Assembly: GCF_001949145.1 (NCBI RefSeq)
Contig: NW_019091539.1
Coordinates: 1,269,598-1,333,597, forward strand
Source of the DNA: Acanthaster planci
Lineage: Eukaryota > Echinodermata > Asteroidea > Valvatida > Acanthasteridae
Direction of reading: 5' to 3'
Length of the DNA stretch: 64,000 bases
The notes below the pieces were generated by a model, which was not told the origin of the DNA, did no database searches, and was given only the letters and a program-made list of their open reading frames with translations. Positions 1-19,659 of this stretch are shown here, piece by piece. Position numbers and translations under genes: made by a program. Position 1 is the stretch's first letter. Each line of letters opens with the position of its first letter.

Positions 1-4450
<4,450 letters not shown>

Positions 4451-4553
4451 CTGAATACAGAAATAATTGGTCACACATTAAATGCGCACAAAGAGAAACG
4501 CAAGAACACATTCTTCTCTCATAGGCCCACAACGTATTGTTGACCTTTGTAAA
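4451..4553 (-). promoter_or_regulatory. Conserved 5' flank of amylase A
   Basis: The 60 bases before the ATG align well with those before gene B (12276-12335), including TTAATGT, GACCAAT and CTGTATTCAG immediately before the ATG. The block may be the end of a 5'-UTR intron with its acceptor at the start codon, or a proximal promoter with a CCAAT box. The sequence does not decide. Confidence 0.5.
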
Positions 4554-5615
4554 TTGACACAAACGGAGCATTGTTTTTGTGGAACACGTTTGAAAACCGT
4601 TTTCGAAAACCCAAAACGAGCATAACTTCTAAAGATCCCATTTTCCAAATGCACGATATTAGGATGTGTTTCTCTTAAGACCACTTATGTCAATATATAC
4701 ATCAGATCTTATTCACCCTTTGGAAAAGCTGACCGGACAACCAGTGAATGAAATAACTGCATCTTTCCTAAGGGATCTATAACAAAACACAAGCCTTGAA
4801 ACTTCTCAATTGCAACTACGTTACCTTCCTGTATGTTGCTAATGTTCAGATCTAGTATCGACAGACGATATGAAACCTGTTCAGCTCACGGTGGTTTTTG
4901 TAGATAATTTCACCCTCGAAAACAGCCGTCAGGGAGCAAGGGACACTCAATCTCTATCGCTGATTGACATGAAGAGAGACCACTTTCTGCCAGCCCTAAA
5001 TGCTTCACAGCATCACACTTTCCCTTCGCCTACATACAAGTTCAGGGAGATCTGGGCTACTTATTTCCGAATCATTTGCATATGATGATGCTTTCAAAGA
5101 ACAGAATGGTAGTGTAGCAGAGCGAAGTACCTTTAAGAGAAGAAAAATGCGCCTGAGGAGGGTGAGAATTTTTGGAATAAGCTGCCATTTAGCTTAAAAA
5201 TAGATGGGGTAAATTCCTCGATGAAAGTTCCCGTTCGGGTACGCCTTGAAGTGTATTATCCTCCAAATCATTATTCAAAAGGCAGTGAACAAAGTCCCAA
5301 AACCGCCCCTGACACATTTCTCAGCGGATCCTTTGCCATAACTTTGTGAAAAATTGGGAATGACTTTAATGTGTGGGACACAACAGAGGGCAAGTGTTTG
5401 CTCAAGACGCCTTTTCCTTTTGGGAAAAAAACTGTTTCTTCCACACATTCAGGTTCAACATCCAAAGGTGGGAACAGGGGACAAAACAGGCATTTGATAA
5501 TCCTTCCGACAATGCTTTCAGGTTGGTCCTGCGAGTGGCACTGCACTGTGTATCATGTTCCAACGGACTCTACATTTTTATGTCTGGTAGGCAGTTTGTA
5601 TGGAATTCCATATCT

Positions 5616-5682
5616 GCCGTCGCCCGTCGTGCGTCGCCCGTCGTGCGTCGCCCGTCGTGCGTCGCCCGTCTTGCGTCGTGCT
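5616..5682 (+). repeat. GTCG minisatellite
   Basis: About four units of a 16-bp period, GTCGCCCGTCGTGCGT, with small changes in the last unit. Related in base composition to the larger GTCG-rich arms at 9.5 and 12 kb, but with different flanks. Confidence 0.85.
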
Positions 5683-5883
5683 GTGTTTGTCCTTTCTTCT
5701 TGAGTGCTTTGAAATACATTTCGGTTTGGGGGAAGTCCGAAAACCTCTTCAAAATTCGCCCCAATTTTTCTCACCACAAAAAGTGTGTGTAGGGGGACGA
5801 TACAATAGCCCCCCCCAAGTGGAGGAGATATATGCTCTGATCTCCTCAGAACTCACGCTCATGAACAAGAATTTTTCAATTCT

Positions 5884-6030
5884 TGAAACCTTCGCTGTGC
5901 AAATGATCAAAAAATCATTAGCCTAAATCTTGCTGTGCTAGTTTGTCGGCGGCGATGGGAAAGTGTAACATAGACCATTTAGGTCCGATGTGATGCACCA
6001 TTTCTGCATGTACGGGACAAATATCGCCAG
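5884..6030 (+). repeat. Diverged direct repeat, copy 1 (partner 8873-9020)
   Basis: Shares TGAAACCTTCGC, TGCAAAT, CTAGTTTGTCG and GGAAAAGTGTAA-type blocks in the same order with 8873-9020. An old dispersed element is likely. Confidence 0.6.
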
Positions 6031-6489
6031 TGAGTGCGAAAAGTTGTGGTAGATATTTTCCCTCAAGATTTAATACGATGGTTAAAAATGAAAAAAAAAT
6101 GAAAAAGGGACTTGTGGAAGTGGACATAATCCGTCTCCGTTGCTGTTAGGCTAAAAGCAATGTGTGTCATTTATATGCACCGATGACTCCCATTTCATCC
6201 CACCGTGCACTGCGATAAACATTGTTACGGCATCACTGTTAACATATGTAGCAGTGTTTTGTGCACGAACATATAAGGAATGGATAATCCGACTCCGTTT
6301 CAGTAATTGCTAGGGTAATCCCATGATTGACACCCCTCTCAAAAGGTAGCTGGGGGAAAGTTAGGAGAAGTCACGGGAGTTCGATCAGATGATGCATGGG
6401 AGACGGTAGAACAATCTGATCACGTGATTTCTGAGGTTGCTTTGCACGACGTCCCTTGCGAGAGGGTTTTATGTTATTCCTGTCCATTA

Positions 6490-6790
6490 ATTTATGGGTA
6501 CACAGGGGGATAAAGTCTACTCGCCGAACGATAATTTTATCGCGGGTCTTGTGGTTTTGGTATAGAAACCGGTGGGAAAAATGTGCATGTTGCGGCAGCA
6601 AAGTGGTTTCTCACGGGTTGTATAATCTGCCATGTGCTGCTCGCATGCATCGAGTCACTGCAGAGCCATAAATGATTTCTGGTCGTCAATTTAGTCAACA
6701 CTGATCTTTTGAGATTCCTGCAGTGCATTTTCTATAGTCATTAATATAGTAGTCCTGTATGGCCGTATACATCCTGTTGATGATGATTTG
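6490..6790 (+). repeat. Dispersed repeat, copy 1 (partner 17110-17440)
   Basis: Ordered shared blocks with 17110-17440: CGAACGATAATTTTATCGC, GAAACCGGTGGGAAAA, GTGCATG, GGTTTCTC, GTATAA, TCACTGCAG and GTCCTGTATG. The direction is the same and the divergence substantial. No coding capacity seen. Confidence 0.65.
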
Positions 6791-7799
6791 TTTTACGTCC
6801 TTTATGTCCTTACGTCTTTCCCAATTTTCCTTGTCTCTTCATGACACGTGCTCCACCCTCTTGGTCAGAAAAAGTTTTTCAAATTGGTAATGTCAGTGCA
6901 ACAGTTTCTGTTGATCCCACCTTGAACTTCATCTGCTATTATTACCTTGAGTAATCAACAGGGATTATGGTTGATTGGATACTTCCAAGAACAAGCCCAA
7001 AATACATTTGTTCGTCTCTGCAGTTTAACTGGGTATGTGCAAAGATCATCTTATGCTTTCTTTTCTGAAATATGTTCCCAATGGTCACAGCAGTAGAATG
7101 ATCAGTCAAAACCCCGCAGTCAACGAAATCGATTTCCCCGCTCAGTTTGTACAGCACGGAAAACAAAAATTGTACCACAGTCACAAAAGCTGGATAAGAA
7201 CAATTACTTTGAAGTGTCGAGGCTGTTTTTGGTTTAGAATTGGCATTTGTCGAAGTAAAAAAAAACCCTACGATTCATTTTGTTTTACCCCTGGAAATTA
7301 TTTATCTAGTAAAAAATATTATACATGCATAAAGTGAGCTATGTCTCTGTAATTTTCGTCACACCAAGCCAATACATCAAGAAAGGGGTGTTAACTGACA
7401 ATATTCCCTATCGGCTCTGGGGCCGTTTGGCTTATTGGTATTATTATTTGACAGTCCTAATGTCAATGATCCAGTTAGAAATATTATTTACAAATGTCCT
7501 ATTGATTGCACTGCTCTCGTGAACAAACTAACGTCGTAGTTGTCTTTTAATTTATTACAACGAGTTGTCAAATTTTTATGGTCGTTTATTTTCATTTTGT
7601 CTACAGGGTGTTTGCAGCGGTCGCATCTTTTTATTTGAAAAAAAGTTAAAACCAGCTCAATACCCTAAGAAAGGCACTGGTCACAAATCTGACGGTTGCT
7701 CTCTGGGACTGTAGGAACAGCCGGTTGTATAACGCGTCTATATCCCTCGTTTTGTGTGGGCACATTATTAGTCCAGTAGCTGCAAATCGTTGGATAGAG

Positions 7800-7890
7800 G
7801 TCCCCTGGACACGCATACCCGGAATGAGACACAACATCAACCGGGGCAGGGGGCCCAGCCAGATTTGTCCGGGATTGTTGTTGCAAACCA
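7800..7890 (-). repeat. Dispersed repeat copy (family of 4021-4110 and 47308-47400)
   Basis: On the minus strand it reads AATCCCGGACAAATCTGG, then a C-rich stretch, then TTGATGTTGTGTCTC, matching the other two copies in order. Confidence 0.5.
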
Positions 7891-8450
7891 CAACCCTCTA
7901 TTTTTCTCTGTGGCGTACCCCAAATAGAAAAAGCCATCTTATCTTCTCATGAGCGAATTCATGGTCCGAAAGCGCCTTATGTTCTGCAGTGACGTTTGTC
8001 TGTGGTTTGCTGAAGATGAAAGTATATTTAAAAGCCACATTTTGAAAATATGTATTGGTTCAACAAACTGGATTAAACTTAGGCCTAAGTTGCAGTTTCA
8101 TTCAGGGCTGCAATTGAACGCTTTTCGATTTGTGTTTGAAAAGTGTCAGACTTGACTAAGGAATGACTTTTTTCCATGTCATTTTTGTACCCCACGAATG
8201 GCCTCATGAAGCAAGATGTTCTCAGTGTCGTGTTCCCTAGCTATCCCCAAACTTGCCAAAGTCAAAAACATTTTTATCAAGAAGTGCAGACTTTTCCCAA
8301 TTTATAAGACCTCTAATCCCTTGTCTATCTCAAGAGGTGCCAAGCAACAGCTTTCTTGCACCTGTAACTGCCATTAATCAGGCGGGACCGAAATGTGAGG
8401 GCCAATCGCATTTGTTCCACCAAATCACTATACTGCATCGGAAACAGTCT

Positions 8451-8486
8451 CCTGACGACGGACAGAGCAGACTGTCCGAAACGTTG
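8451..8486 (+). ncRNA. Hammerhead-ribozyme-like hairpin motif (uncertain)
   Basis: CTGACGA is followed by a 7-bp stem (CGGACAG 8459-8465 with CTGTCCG 8472-8478, loop AGCAGA) and then AAACGTT. The arrangement resembles the hammerhead core (CUGANGA, stem II, GAAAC). However, the base pairing leaves one extra base next to CUGANGA, or removes the core G, so catalysis is doubtful. Such motifs occur in some retroelements. Confidence 0.25.
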
Positions 8487-8872
8487 AGTACCACTGGTTC
8501 TTTTCAGTACCCCCACATGCTCAGAAACAGAGACATCTCCATTTTGATACTGCAAACCTATCTAGTTTACTTGCATAGGAAACAAATAACAATTACAGGT
8601 GGCAAGATAACGTTTGATTAATCCCCAGAATAATTTATTATTTTCTAGCAAATTTCGATCCATACTGAGCGACAACAGAGTTGATAAACATCCACATCCT
8701 TTTCTATATACATCCATTGTCGGTTGTTTTTAATACATTATGGGTTGGTACAATATCCATCGACACCTGTCGACAGGTGACAAATTATCAGTTAGAACTT
8801 TTACTGCTCTATCGGCCAATTATCCATTAGTTACCGCATACAGCATCGGTCAAATTGTATATACGCTTTGAT

Positions 8873-9020
8873 CTTTGAAACCTTCGCCATGCAAATCATT
8901 AAGACATCATGTAAATTTTTCTGAACTAGTTTGTCGCCGAGGGAAAAGTGTAATGGTAAGCATTTACGCCCAACATGACGTGGTATCTCTCAATGTTCTG
9001 TCAATCAGCGATATAACTTG
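8873..9020 (+). repeat. Diverged direct repeat, copy 2 (partner 5884-6030)
   Basis: Same ordered blocks as 5884-6030, in the same orientation. Confidence 0.6.
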
Positions 9021-9467
9021 AGTTTCCTTTGCGCGCTGACAGCTGTTTTTGAGGGTTTCATTTTCTACAAAAGCGATTGTGAGCAGTGAAAATTTCATCT
9101 CGTCCACCACTTCAGGAACTGAACTTCAAAAAGAGGAAGGTAAAACTGAATTTATGCTTGTATTTTGTAACAACGAAAGATGCAATTTCTTGATTCAGTG
9201 GTAATCCGGTCGGCTCCTCGAAGGTTTGTACAGCGTGAATTGAGAATATCCCTATAATGACGTATCACCTATTTTACCGCAGTGCATTGATTCGAAAGAA
9301 TAATAGTCATCGCTGTATACACTGCTACATAAGCATATCATGAGTACGATTAGTACTGTTTCAAAACGGCAGTGGTTTTGTTGATAAAACCCTGGTTTTG
9401 AATCTTCTAGGGAAGTTAGCCTCCACAGGAGGAAATGGCAAGATTGTGTCTGGCATCGTTTTGTATA

Positions 9468-9773
9468 GTGTACTATTTACGACAAACATTTCTCTCTCCC
9501 TCTGGCCACCTCCAGGCGACGCAACTACACGACGCGACGGCACGACGGCTTCCTTGCGTCGTGCCGTTGGGTCGCACCGTCGCCTTCTTGCCATTACTTT
9601 TGTACACACACGTCGCGTCGCGTCGTGCCGTCGCTTGTCGCGTCGTGCTGTCTCAGGTATTTTCCATGTTGCATTTTTTGCCGCCTAAACGTCGCCCCTT
9701 CCGTCGCCCGTCGCGTCGTACCGTCGTGCGTCGCGTCGTACGCCGTGTCTTGCATCGCGTCGCCTATTACGTC
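9468..9773 (+). repeat. GTCG-rich inverted repeat, left arm
   Basis: Matches the reverse complement of 11817-12132 from GTGTACTATTTACGACAAAC to CGCCTATTACGTC. The shared interior includes TTTTGCCGCCTAAACGTCGC and long runs of CGTCG permutations. The arms differ by small indels in the GTCG runs. Long Arg/Ser/Val-rich open frames here are translations of the repeat. Confidence 0.9.
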
Positions 9774-10452
9774 TTGCAAAGTACACGCTATTTACTCTTT
9801 GGTGTTGATTTGTTCTTGTTTTTATCTCATCCATTCCTCGATTAGGATTAATTTCTGTCATATTTTATTAAGAAAAAGAAAAAAGAGCAAAAAGAAAATC
9901 AGCATATGTAGGAACTTCTCTCTCATAATAAGTGGAAGCCCAGAATTCGTCAGTCTTTAAATCCAGCCAATGATTTCTTTTTAATTTCTTTTCTTGTCGA
10001 TGCAGTTCCAATTTGTGATAGGACTTTAATCTTATAGATACCGGTATTTCTCCGTGGTCCATCCCGGTAATTTCTAAGTAATACTCCCGATTCCCCGTAC
10101 AATTTGTCTACAATTGAATGACTGCAAGTTTGACCACGGGAAGTTACCACCGAGCCTGCTCTATAATACAATCAGAATATTCCGTCTTGATTGCAGTTTG
10201 ATTGCAGCCATTTTTCAAGTGGTAACCCTCAATCTTCTTGGGCATTACCATTTTTCAGTTGTAGTTTTTAGCCATTCTGCTCTCATAGGATAGCTCAAAG
10301 ACCCAGGCAGTTGATCCTGGCAACAATTTACACAATCTCACCATTTCGGGGGCCAAACAATCTTCTTTTTTCAGAAAAATGCTGGGCTTTTAATGCCAAT
10401 GAGCTGAGCAGAATTCTTACTTGAATAGTGGACTACATGCACCCAGGACATG

Positions 10453-10654
10453 GCATTTGCTCTTTGTATGCTCCCGCCATGGGCATGCAGAGCCTTGAAC
10501 TGACAGCTTTTGAAATATTGTCCAATCGTATAGTATAGATGGTAGAAGAACTAACGCAACGTCACGCCCAAAATTACTTGCTAACATACACGGAAAAAGC
10601 TGCCAGATCTAGGCTCTGCATGCCTACGGCGGTAGCGTACAAAGAGCGAATATG
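10453..10654. mobile_element. Foldback / MITE-like inverted repeat, about 200 bp
   Basis: Left arm GCTCTTTGTATGCTCCCGCC and GGCATGCAGAGCC (10458-10495) pairs with GGCTCTGCATGCC and GCGTACAAAGAGC (10611-10647). Arms of roughly 60 bp flank a short loop. It is nested between the two GTCG arms. Confidence 0.7.
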
Positions 10655-11816
10655 TAGCAGGTCTTGTTTCTGTTATTGTTCTTTTTCATGCATATTAACT
10701 TTCTAACTTTGTGTTTTCATGAAGAGTGAGTTTTTGAAGAAAAGGTTTGTTTTTTTTAATCAAATTTGATTGGAAAGAGATTCACGACCAACTATCAGCC
10801 TTGTCTCCAGGAAATAAATAACATTAGCCACAACGTTGTTTTAACTTTTCCTGCTCTAATTTTGATCTTCCTAATAATTATGTAATAGAATTGATTTTGC
10901 TTCCCCCCTTTTTGAAATCCTAACTCCTCCAGAATTTGGGCATACAATTTTTGTGGGTTGCTTGGCAGCGCGTGTGGGCAGTTGGTAGCAGAACTTGCAA
11001 CCAGCCACAAGAGTCCTTGAGAAGGAGCTGATAACTTCCCTAGCCAGTGACCTTCCACTTCAATTGGCTACTGGACTGAACAGAGACTGTTCTGTTGTCT
11101 CTCTGTGATTTCTCCTTCCATCGAACCTGCCATACTAACAAATTCGCCCCTGTCCTGCTCCAAGCAAAAACATTACCCGTGTAAGCCCATTGAACTACAT
11201 ATGCATACGTTGCTGGACAGCAGGTGGCCTGGACCAGAGCCACATGAATTCCGTTCCGAAACCTGATTTAGTCGAGGGGAAGGAAAGACTGTGCTCTTGA
11301 ACCCTAAACATCAAATAGCCCACATATCTTCTCCATCCATTCAAGTTCTTTTTACTGCAAGCCTTTCTACTGCAAACTCTACAGCTACTTGCCAAGTCAA
11401 GACAAGCCAAGTCGTCCCCAACTTCAGCAATAGATCGTCTTCAAGCGAGGCCCTTTATCTATTTTCATTTCATTTCATATCTAGTTTTCACAATGTTTAT
11501 CTGTTAAATGGAATCCCTGTTTTTTTCTCATTATCAAAAAGATGCTTTCTCTAACGTGAGGGTATTTGTATTTTCGTAAACCATGAGAAAACGTTTCACT
11601 ATATTAGCTGGAAACGAATCAATTCTCACTGGTTAGCTGATAATAAAAGGCGTAAACTAGTAAACAAATAAACAATGTAAGCAGGTGTCATGATTCTCAT
11701 ATTATGTCCGCTACATTATTTCAAAATCTATTCTAAGATACAATACATCAATCATTAAAACGTGACTGCTAATGTCGCGTCGTGCGTCGTGTCGTGCGTC
11801 GCGTCGTGCTTCAGGC

Positions 11817-12132
11817 GACGTAATAGGCGACGCGATGTACGACACGACGTGCGACGCGACGCACGACGGTACGACGCGACGGGCGACGGAAGGGGCGACG
11901 TTTAGGCGGCAAAAAATGCAACAGGAAAGGACCTAGGTAGCACGACGCGACGGGCGACGGGCGACGGCACGACGCGACGCACGACGCGACGCGTCGTGTG
12001 TGTACAAAAGTAATGGCAAGAAAGCGACGGTGCGACCCAACGGCACGACGCAAAAGAGCCGTCGCGTTGTGTAGTTGCGTCGCCTGGAGGGAGGCTAAAG
12101 AGAGAGAGAAATGTTTGTCGTAAATAGTACAC
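11817..12132 (-). repeat. GTCG-rich inverted repeat, right arm
   Basis: Inverted partner of 9468-9773. The interior between the arms (9774-11816) has no recognisable coding region. The arm ends about 200 bp before the start codon of amylase B. Confidence 0.9.
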
Positions 12133-12245
12133 CATAGTTTTGTGATCAAACGCCACCTGTACGTGGGCTGTTTTTCCTTTTCGCGCCAAACGACGAACCC
12201 CATTCTATTCAGCCAGACACTGCGGTAAACACAGTCATTACATAA

Positions 12246-12335
12246 AGGTTAATGCTGGCCTAATCAATGTAGACCGTGTTTTTGTGTTTCGCTTTGTGTG
12301 CGCTTAATGTCTGACCAATAATTGTCTGTATTCAG
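12246..12335 (+). promoter_or_regulatory. Conserved 5' flank of amylase B
   Basis: Counterpart of the block upstream of gene A (4451-4553). TCTGACCAATAATTGTCTG and TTCAG directly precede the ATG. Similarity to A fades upstream of about 12246, close to the inverted GTCG-rich repeat arm. Confidence 0.5.
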
Positions 12336-15901
<3,566 letters not shown>

Positions 15902-16064
15902 ATGCGGGCATAAACATTTCCTTTGTGTATGTCAAAAAGGCCATGATTCATAACAAGTATTTGATTCGCAAGAAATCATTTGCATATACAGTGCTCCATC
16001 CATGACGTGCAGATCCAGTCTACTGAATACTTTAACCTCGTTTTCAAATGTCTAATAGAATACC

Positions 16065-16097
16065 AATAAAATTGTTTAATTGAAATTTTCAAATAAA
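16065..16097 (+). terminator. Polyadenylation signals of amylase B
   Basis: AATAAA at 16065-16070 and again at 16092-16097, 164-190 bp after the stop codon. Confidence 0.6.
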
Positions 16098-17109
16098 GAC
16101 TGCTTCCTTTAAACTCATATCCCTCTTGAGTATCCTTACCCAACTTAATACCGAGTAATATGATAATTTATAAAAGAATAAACATGGAAACTCTTGCTTT
16201 GATGGAATAGCTTAGAGTCAGGAACCAACATAAATGAAATTGTAATGAACTTATTGCATTGAAGACGACCAAGATTAATAAAACAGAAATATCATATTGC
16301 CGTACTTTTCAGTGATTGGTGATGTTTTTGTTATACATGTCATGATGTTAATTGCTTCTCATGGTTGTCCATCCTTTACACTTTAAAAACAAGTGTTCGT
16401 GTTTTAACGCCTGCTAAACGCCTCCCTGGTATGAATGTGTTATAGTGGTGATAATCCAAAGTTAAACACGTTGTAGTGGTTATTTTTTTTAAGCAAATAC
16501 ATGTTGATGTGTTGTTGTGTTGTTGAATTTAAACATAATTACACATGTGGGTATGTTTAACAAGACCCAAAGACACGTTTATCGGGTGGTAACACTTTCT
16601 GAAAAGCGAAACATGTTTATTTCCGCAAAGATGCTCAATTTCAAAAGGGCACATGTTTACAATTAACGCATATGCGCGTTTGTAATGCGCGTAGGGGAAT
16701 AGGACCTTGTACTGATGACCTATTGCAGTGTTTACCGCAGTGCATGATGAAATAGACTGGAGGTCATTGATGCAGTGTGTGACACGGTCATCTTATACCA
16801 CGGGGAGGTTAAATGGCAGACGTACGCGTCCTGTTCGATAACAAGAAAGTGAAAACACAGTCTTACCGTTTCAAACTGGGTAAAGAATATTCTCCGGAAG
16901 ATTTGAAACGATGGTAAAACCTGCGTTTTGGAAACACAGATAATCGTACTTATAAGCAGTCCCTTCATGCACTACGGTAAATTCTTTGCCACGTTGCCCG
17001 CACAATGTATTGCTCTCAGGGCTGTCCTTTTGTAGGTTGTTCAGTCGAAAAGGAAAAGGCATGTCTCAACCCCCTTCTGTACACCACATAGGAAAAATGC
17101 GAATTAAAT

Positions 17110-17440
17110 TGAATGAATGAATTGCAGGGACATTGCGGGCACACTGCAGGAAAAAGCCCACGCACCGAATGATAACTTTTATCGCAAGTTGTCTTATGTT
17201 TTTGGTGAGAAACCGGTGGGAAAACTGTGCATGTGCTTTGTTTGGGTAGACATCTTGGCGGTAGCAACTGAAGGGGTTTCTCGCGGATGTATAACCTGTC
17301 ATGTGCTTTGTTCACATGCAACGGGTCACTGCAGTATCAAAAATAATTTGTCGAGTTGGTCAAGGTAGATCTTTTAGATTCTAGCAGCGCAATTAATATA
17401 GGTGTCCTGTATGTTTGTAGACCTTCTTGATGTTCAATCC
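17110..17440 (+). repeat. Dispersed repeat, copy 2 (partner 6490-6790)
   Basis: Second copy of the repeat at 6490-6790. A motif like GTTTACCGCAGTGCA lies about 380 bp upstream (16729), and relatives of it occur near 6205, 9285 and 12222. It may be the terminus of a transposon family. Confidence 0.6.
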
Positions 17441-17639
17441 GATGAAGAATTCTCTGTTTTTTTCCATTTCTTTGGCCATTCATCATACCTGCTATTCACT
17501 TCTCGGCATATTTCAGTCGGTGGTGTAAATTTGTGCCAGAAATTTGGGGAAGCGGGGCGAGGAAAGGTGGGGGATGACTTGCTCTGCAATGAAAATTTGA
17601 AAAGTGGGGGGGGGGAGGTGAAATAAACAGTAGGCCACC

Positions 17640-18430
17640 GGTTCTTGATTTAATTTCGAGTCTGACGCCCCGGGGGTTGAATGAAAATAGGGGAAACTTC
17701 CAAGAAAAATGGTCCAAAAATAACAAAATGTCTTTGACGTATGCTTTAACGAGAAATAGCTGTTATTTTATTTCTTCATAAACAATAACAACCATAAAAT
17801 ATTTTGCGTAGCTTGTCAGGCCAGAGGTATAATCAACTGCGCCTTCAACAGTATTCACAGGATTTCCGCCCGTTTACTTATACCAAGAGGTTTATTGAAA
17901 GTAATTTAAACTTTTAAAATTTAAATTATGGCAATATTGACAGAAATTTCTTTAAGTGCCGAAACAATAAATACATGTTATTTTGCTTCTTTACTAACAA
18001 AAACGACCGTAAATTATCATCCATTGCAAGACACACCAGACCAGAAGTAGTAAAATATCCAACCCTACACTCGATTTCTGCCGGAGGTTGAGTAAAAGTA
18101 GTTCAAAGTTAATTTAAAAGTAATATCTAACAATTAGTACACGTCTTTGATAAATGCTACAACAAGAAATTGGTGTTTTTTGTATTTATTTATTGACCAA
18201 AACGTCAGAAAAATTCTCATAGCATAGCACGTTAGGCCGGAGGTAATAACAAACAGGCCTGGCATACTTGATTTCAGCGCCTGCTTACAGGTCGACAAGG
18301 TTCAATAAAAGTAGCTAAAACTTACTTGAATAATTTTCCAAAAATTACAAGATATGTGTAATGAATGCCACAACAAGAATTTTTGTCTCTTTATATATTG
18401 ACCAAAACGTCAGTATAATGCTACCTCCAG
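17640..18430 (+). repeat. Degenerate tandem array, period about 210 bp
   Basis: About four diverged units. Recurring blocks in order are GTCTTTGA-like, ATGCTACAACAAGAA, TTTATTGACCAAAACGTCAG, TTAGGCCGGAGGTAATAAC and AATAAAAGTAG. Clearest starts are at about 17730, 18150 and 18355; the unit near 17960 is weak. Confidence 0.65.
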
Positions 18431-19659
18431 CTACCTCCGACTTTTACGAACACCCCTAGCCTGCAGACCCGAACTTGGAAGAACATCAAAGACTTTTGTC
18501 GTAACACGATAAAGTTGCAGCCAAGTTAAGGCTCGTAAAATTCGTGCTGCTGTAGGGTTCATCATCCATATGGCATAAAGTCTCAAGAAAAACGTCGTAG
18601 TAACAATAATCCTACTTTGATTACTAATAGAAGCTTTGTCGTGCTTAAATTAAGTGTTGTCACTTAATCCACAACAAGGACATTTGTAGCCCCAATCCAT
18701 TGTTGTTCATTGTTTTCATTCCCGATAATACAAGGTTCCTGTTATAACAAGGTAATTTGCCATGTGAAAGTCTTAATAACGAGGTCCGACTGTATTTACA
18801 GTGCTCGTATGTTTCTTAAATGACTATAAAAATGTCATAGAATTGAATCCATCTTTGACAACAAAATGATTATATGTATTTAGAAATGTTTCAACAATTA
18901 TTCTAGTTCCATTTCAAAACATTTTTTTCACGAATTTGTAAGTACTGATCCTTGAATATAAAAAACCCAAGGAATCCACTTTCAGGGGGTATGGACACGA
19001 CATTTCACTCGCATGATTTAAAGCACACGAAATGTTTACGAGATAATTTAATGAAGTAGGCATAGTTATTAACACCAACTTGTGTGCGTCAGGGTTGTCA
19101 GTAGTTAGTCCCTGATGATTGGCTTAGAAAACACTTTACTAGATTCTTTCCAGGAGCAACCATTACCGAGAAATCTGTAAATTAATCTGAAAACATATCT
19201 GTGCCTGTTGGCAATATTTAAGGGAAGCAATGGTTGAGTCAGCCAAATTTATTTTGAAGGGTGGAATAATTTTGACTTGAACCGATGCACCCAGGCACGT
19301 CACTGCGGCCTATCGTCACCCGGTGAGACTTTTTTCCCTTAAATGTGTCCATATTATGACCGCTTTTAGTCATTGTTTCATTATTGCTAAATCCTGAACT
19401 GTCGCATTAACATTCACAGACAAGATGTTATAGACATAACACATAAAAACTGCATTGTTTGTCAATACATAGGCTACATACAAGTACATTACGTGAACAC
19501 TACTTTATTGGTCTGATTCACACAGCATAATGAGCGTTGTTACTATTATTACAACCATACACTTAAACTAAAGGTAGTGGTTGTTACAGCAATAACCACG
19601 GAGCTGTTTTGGATTTCAAGTTGTTTAATTGAAAAAAAAAATGACGAAGTATTTTAAAA

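Larger units (their letters stand above)
4554..12245. other. Spacer between head-to-head amylases A and B
   Basis: No gene recognised. The spacer is built largely of repeats: a GTCG minisatellite (5616-5682), diverged direct repeats (5884-6030 with 8873-9020), a copy of a longer dispersed repeat (6490-6790), a dispersed repeat at about 7800-7890, a hairpin motif (8451-8486), an inverted pair of GTCG-rich arms (9468-9773 and 11817-12132) and a foldback element (10453-10654). Confidence 0.7.

Noticed and set aside
9435-9845. Arg/Ser/Val-rich open frames (also 11811-12203 on the minus strand)
   Set aside because: They translate the GTCG-rich repeat arms and change content with each indel. No protein-like constraint.
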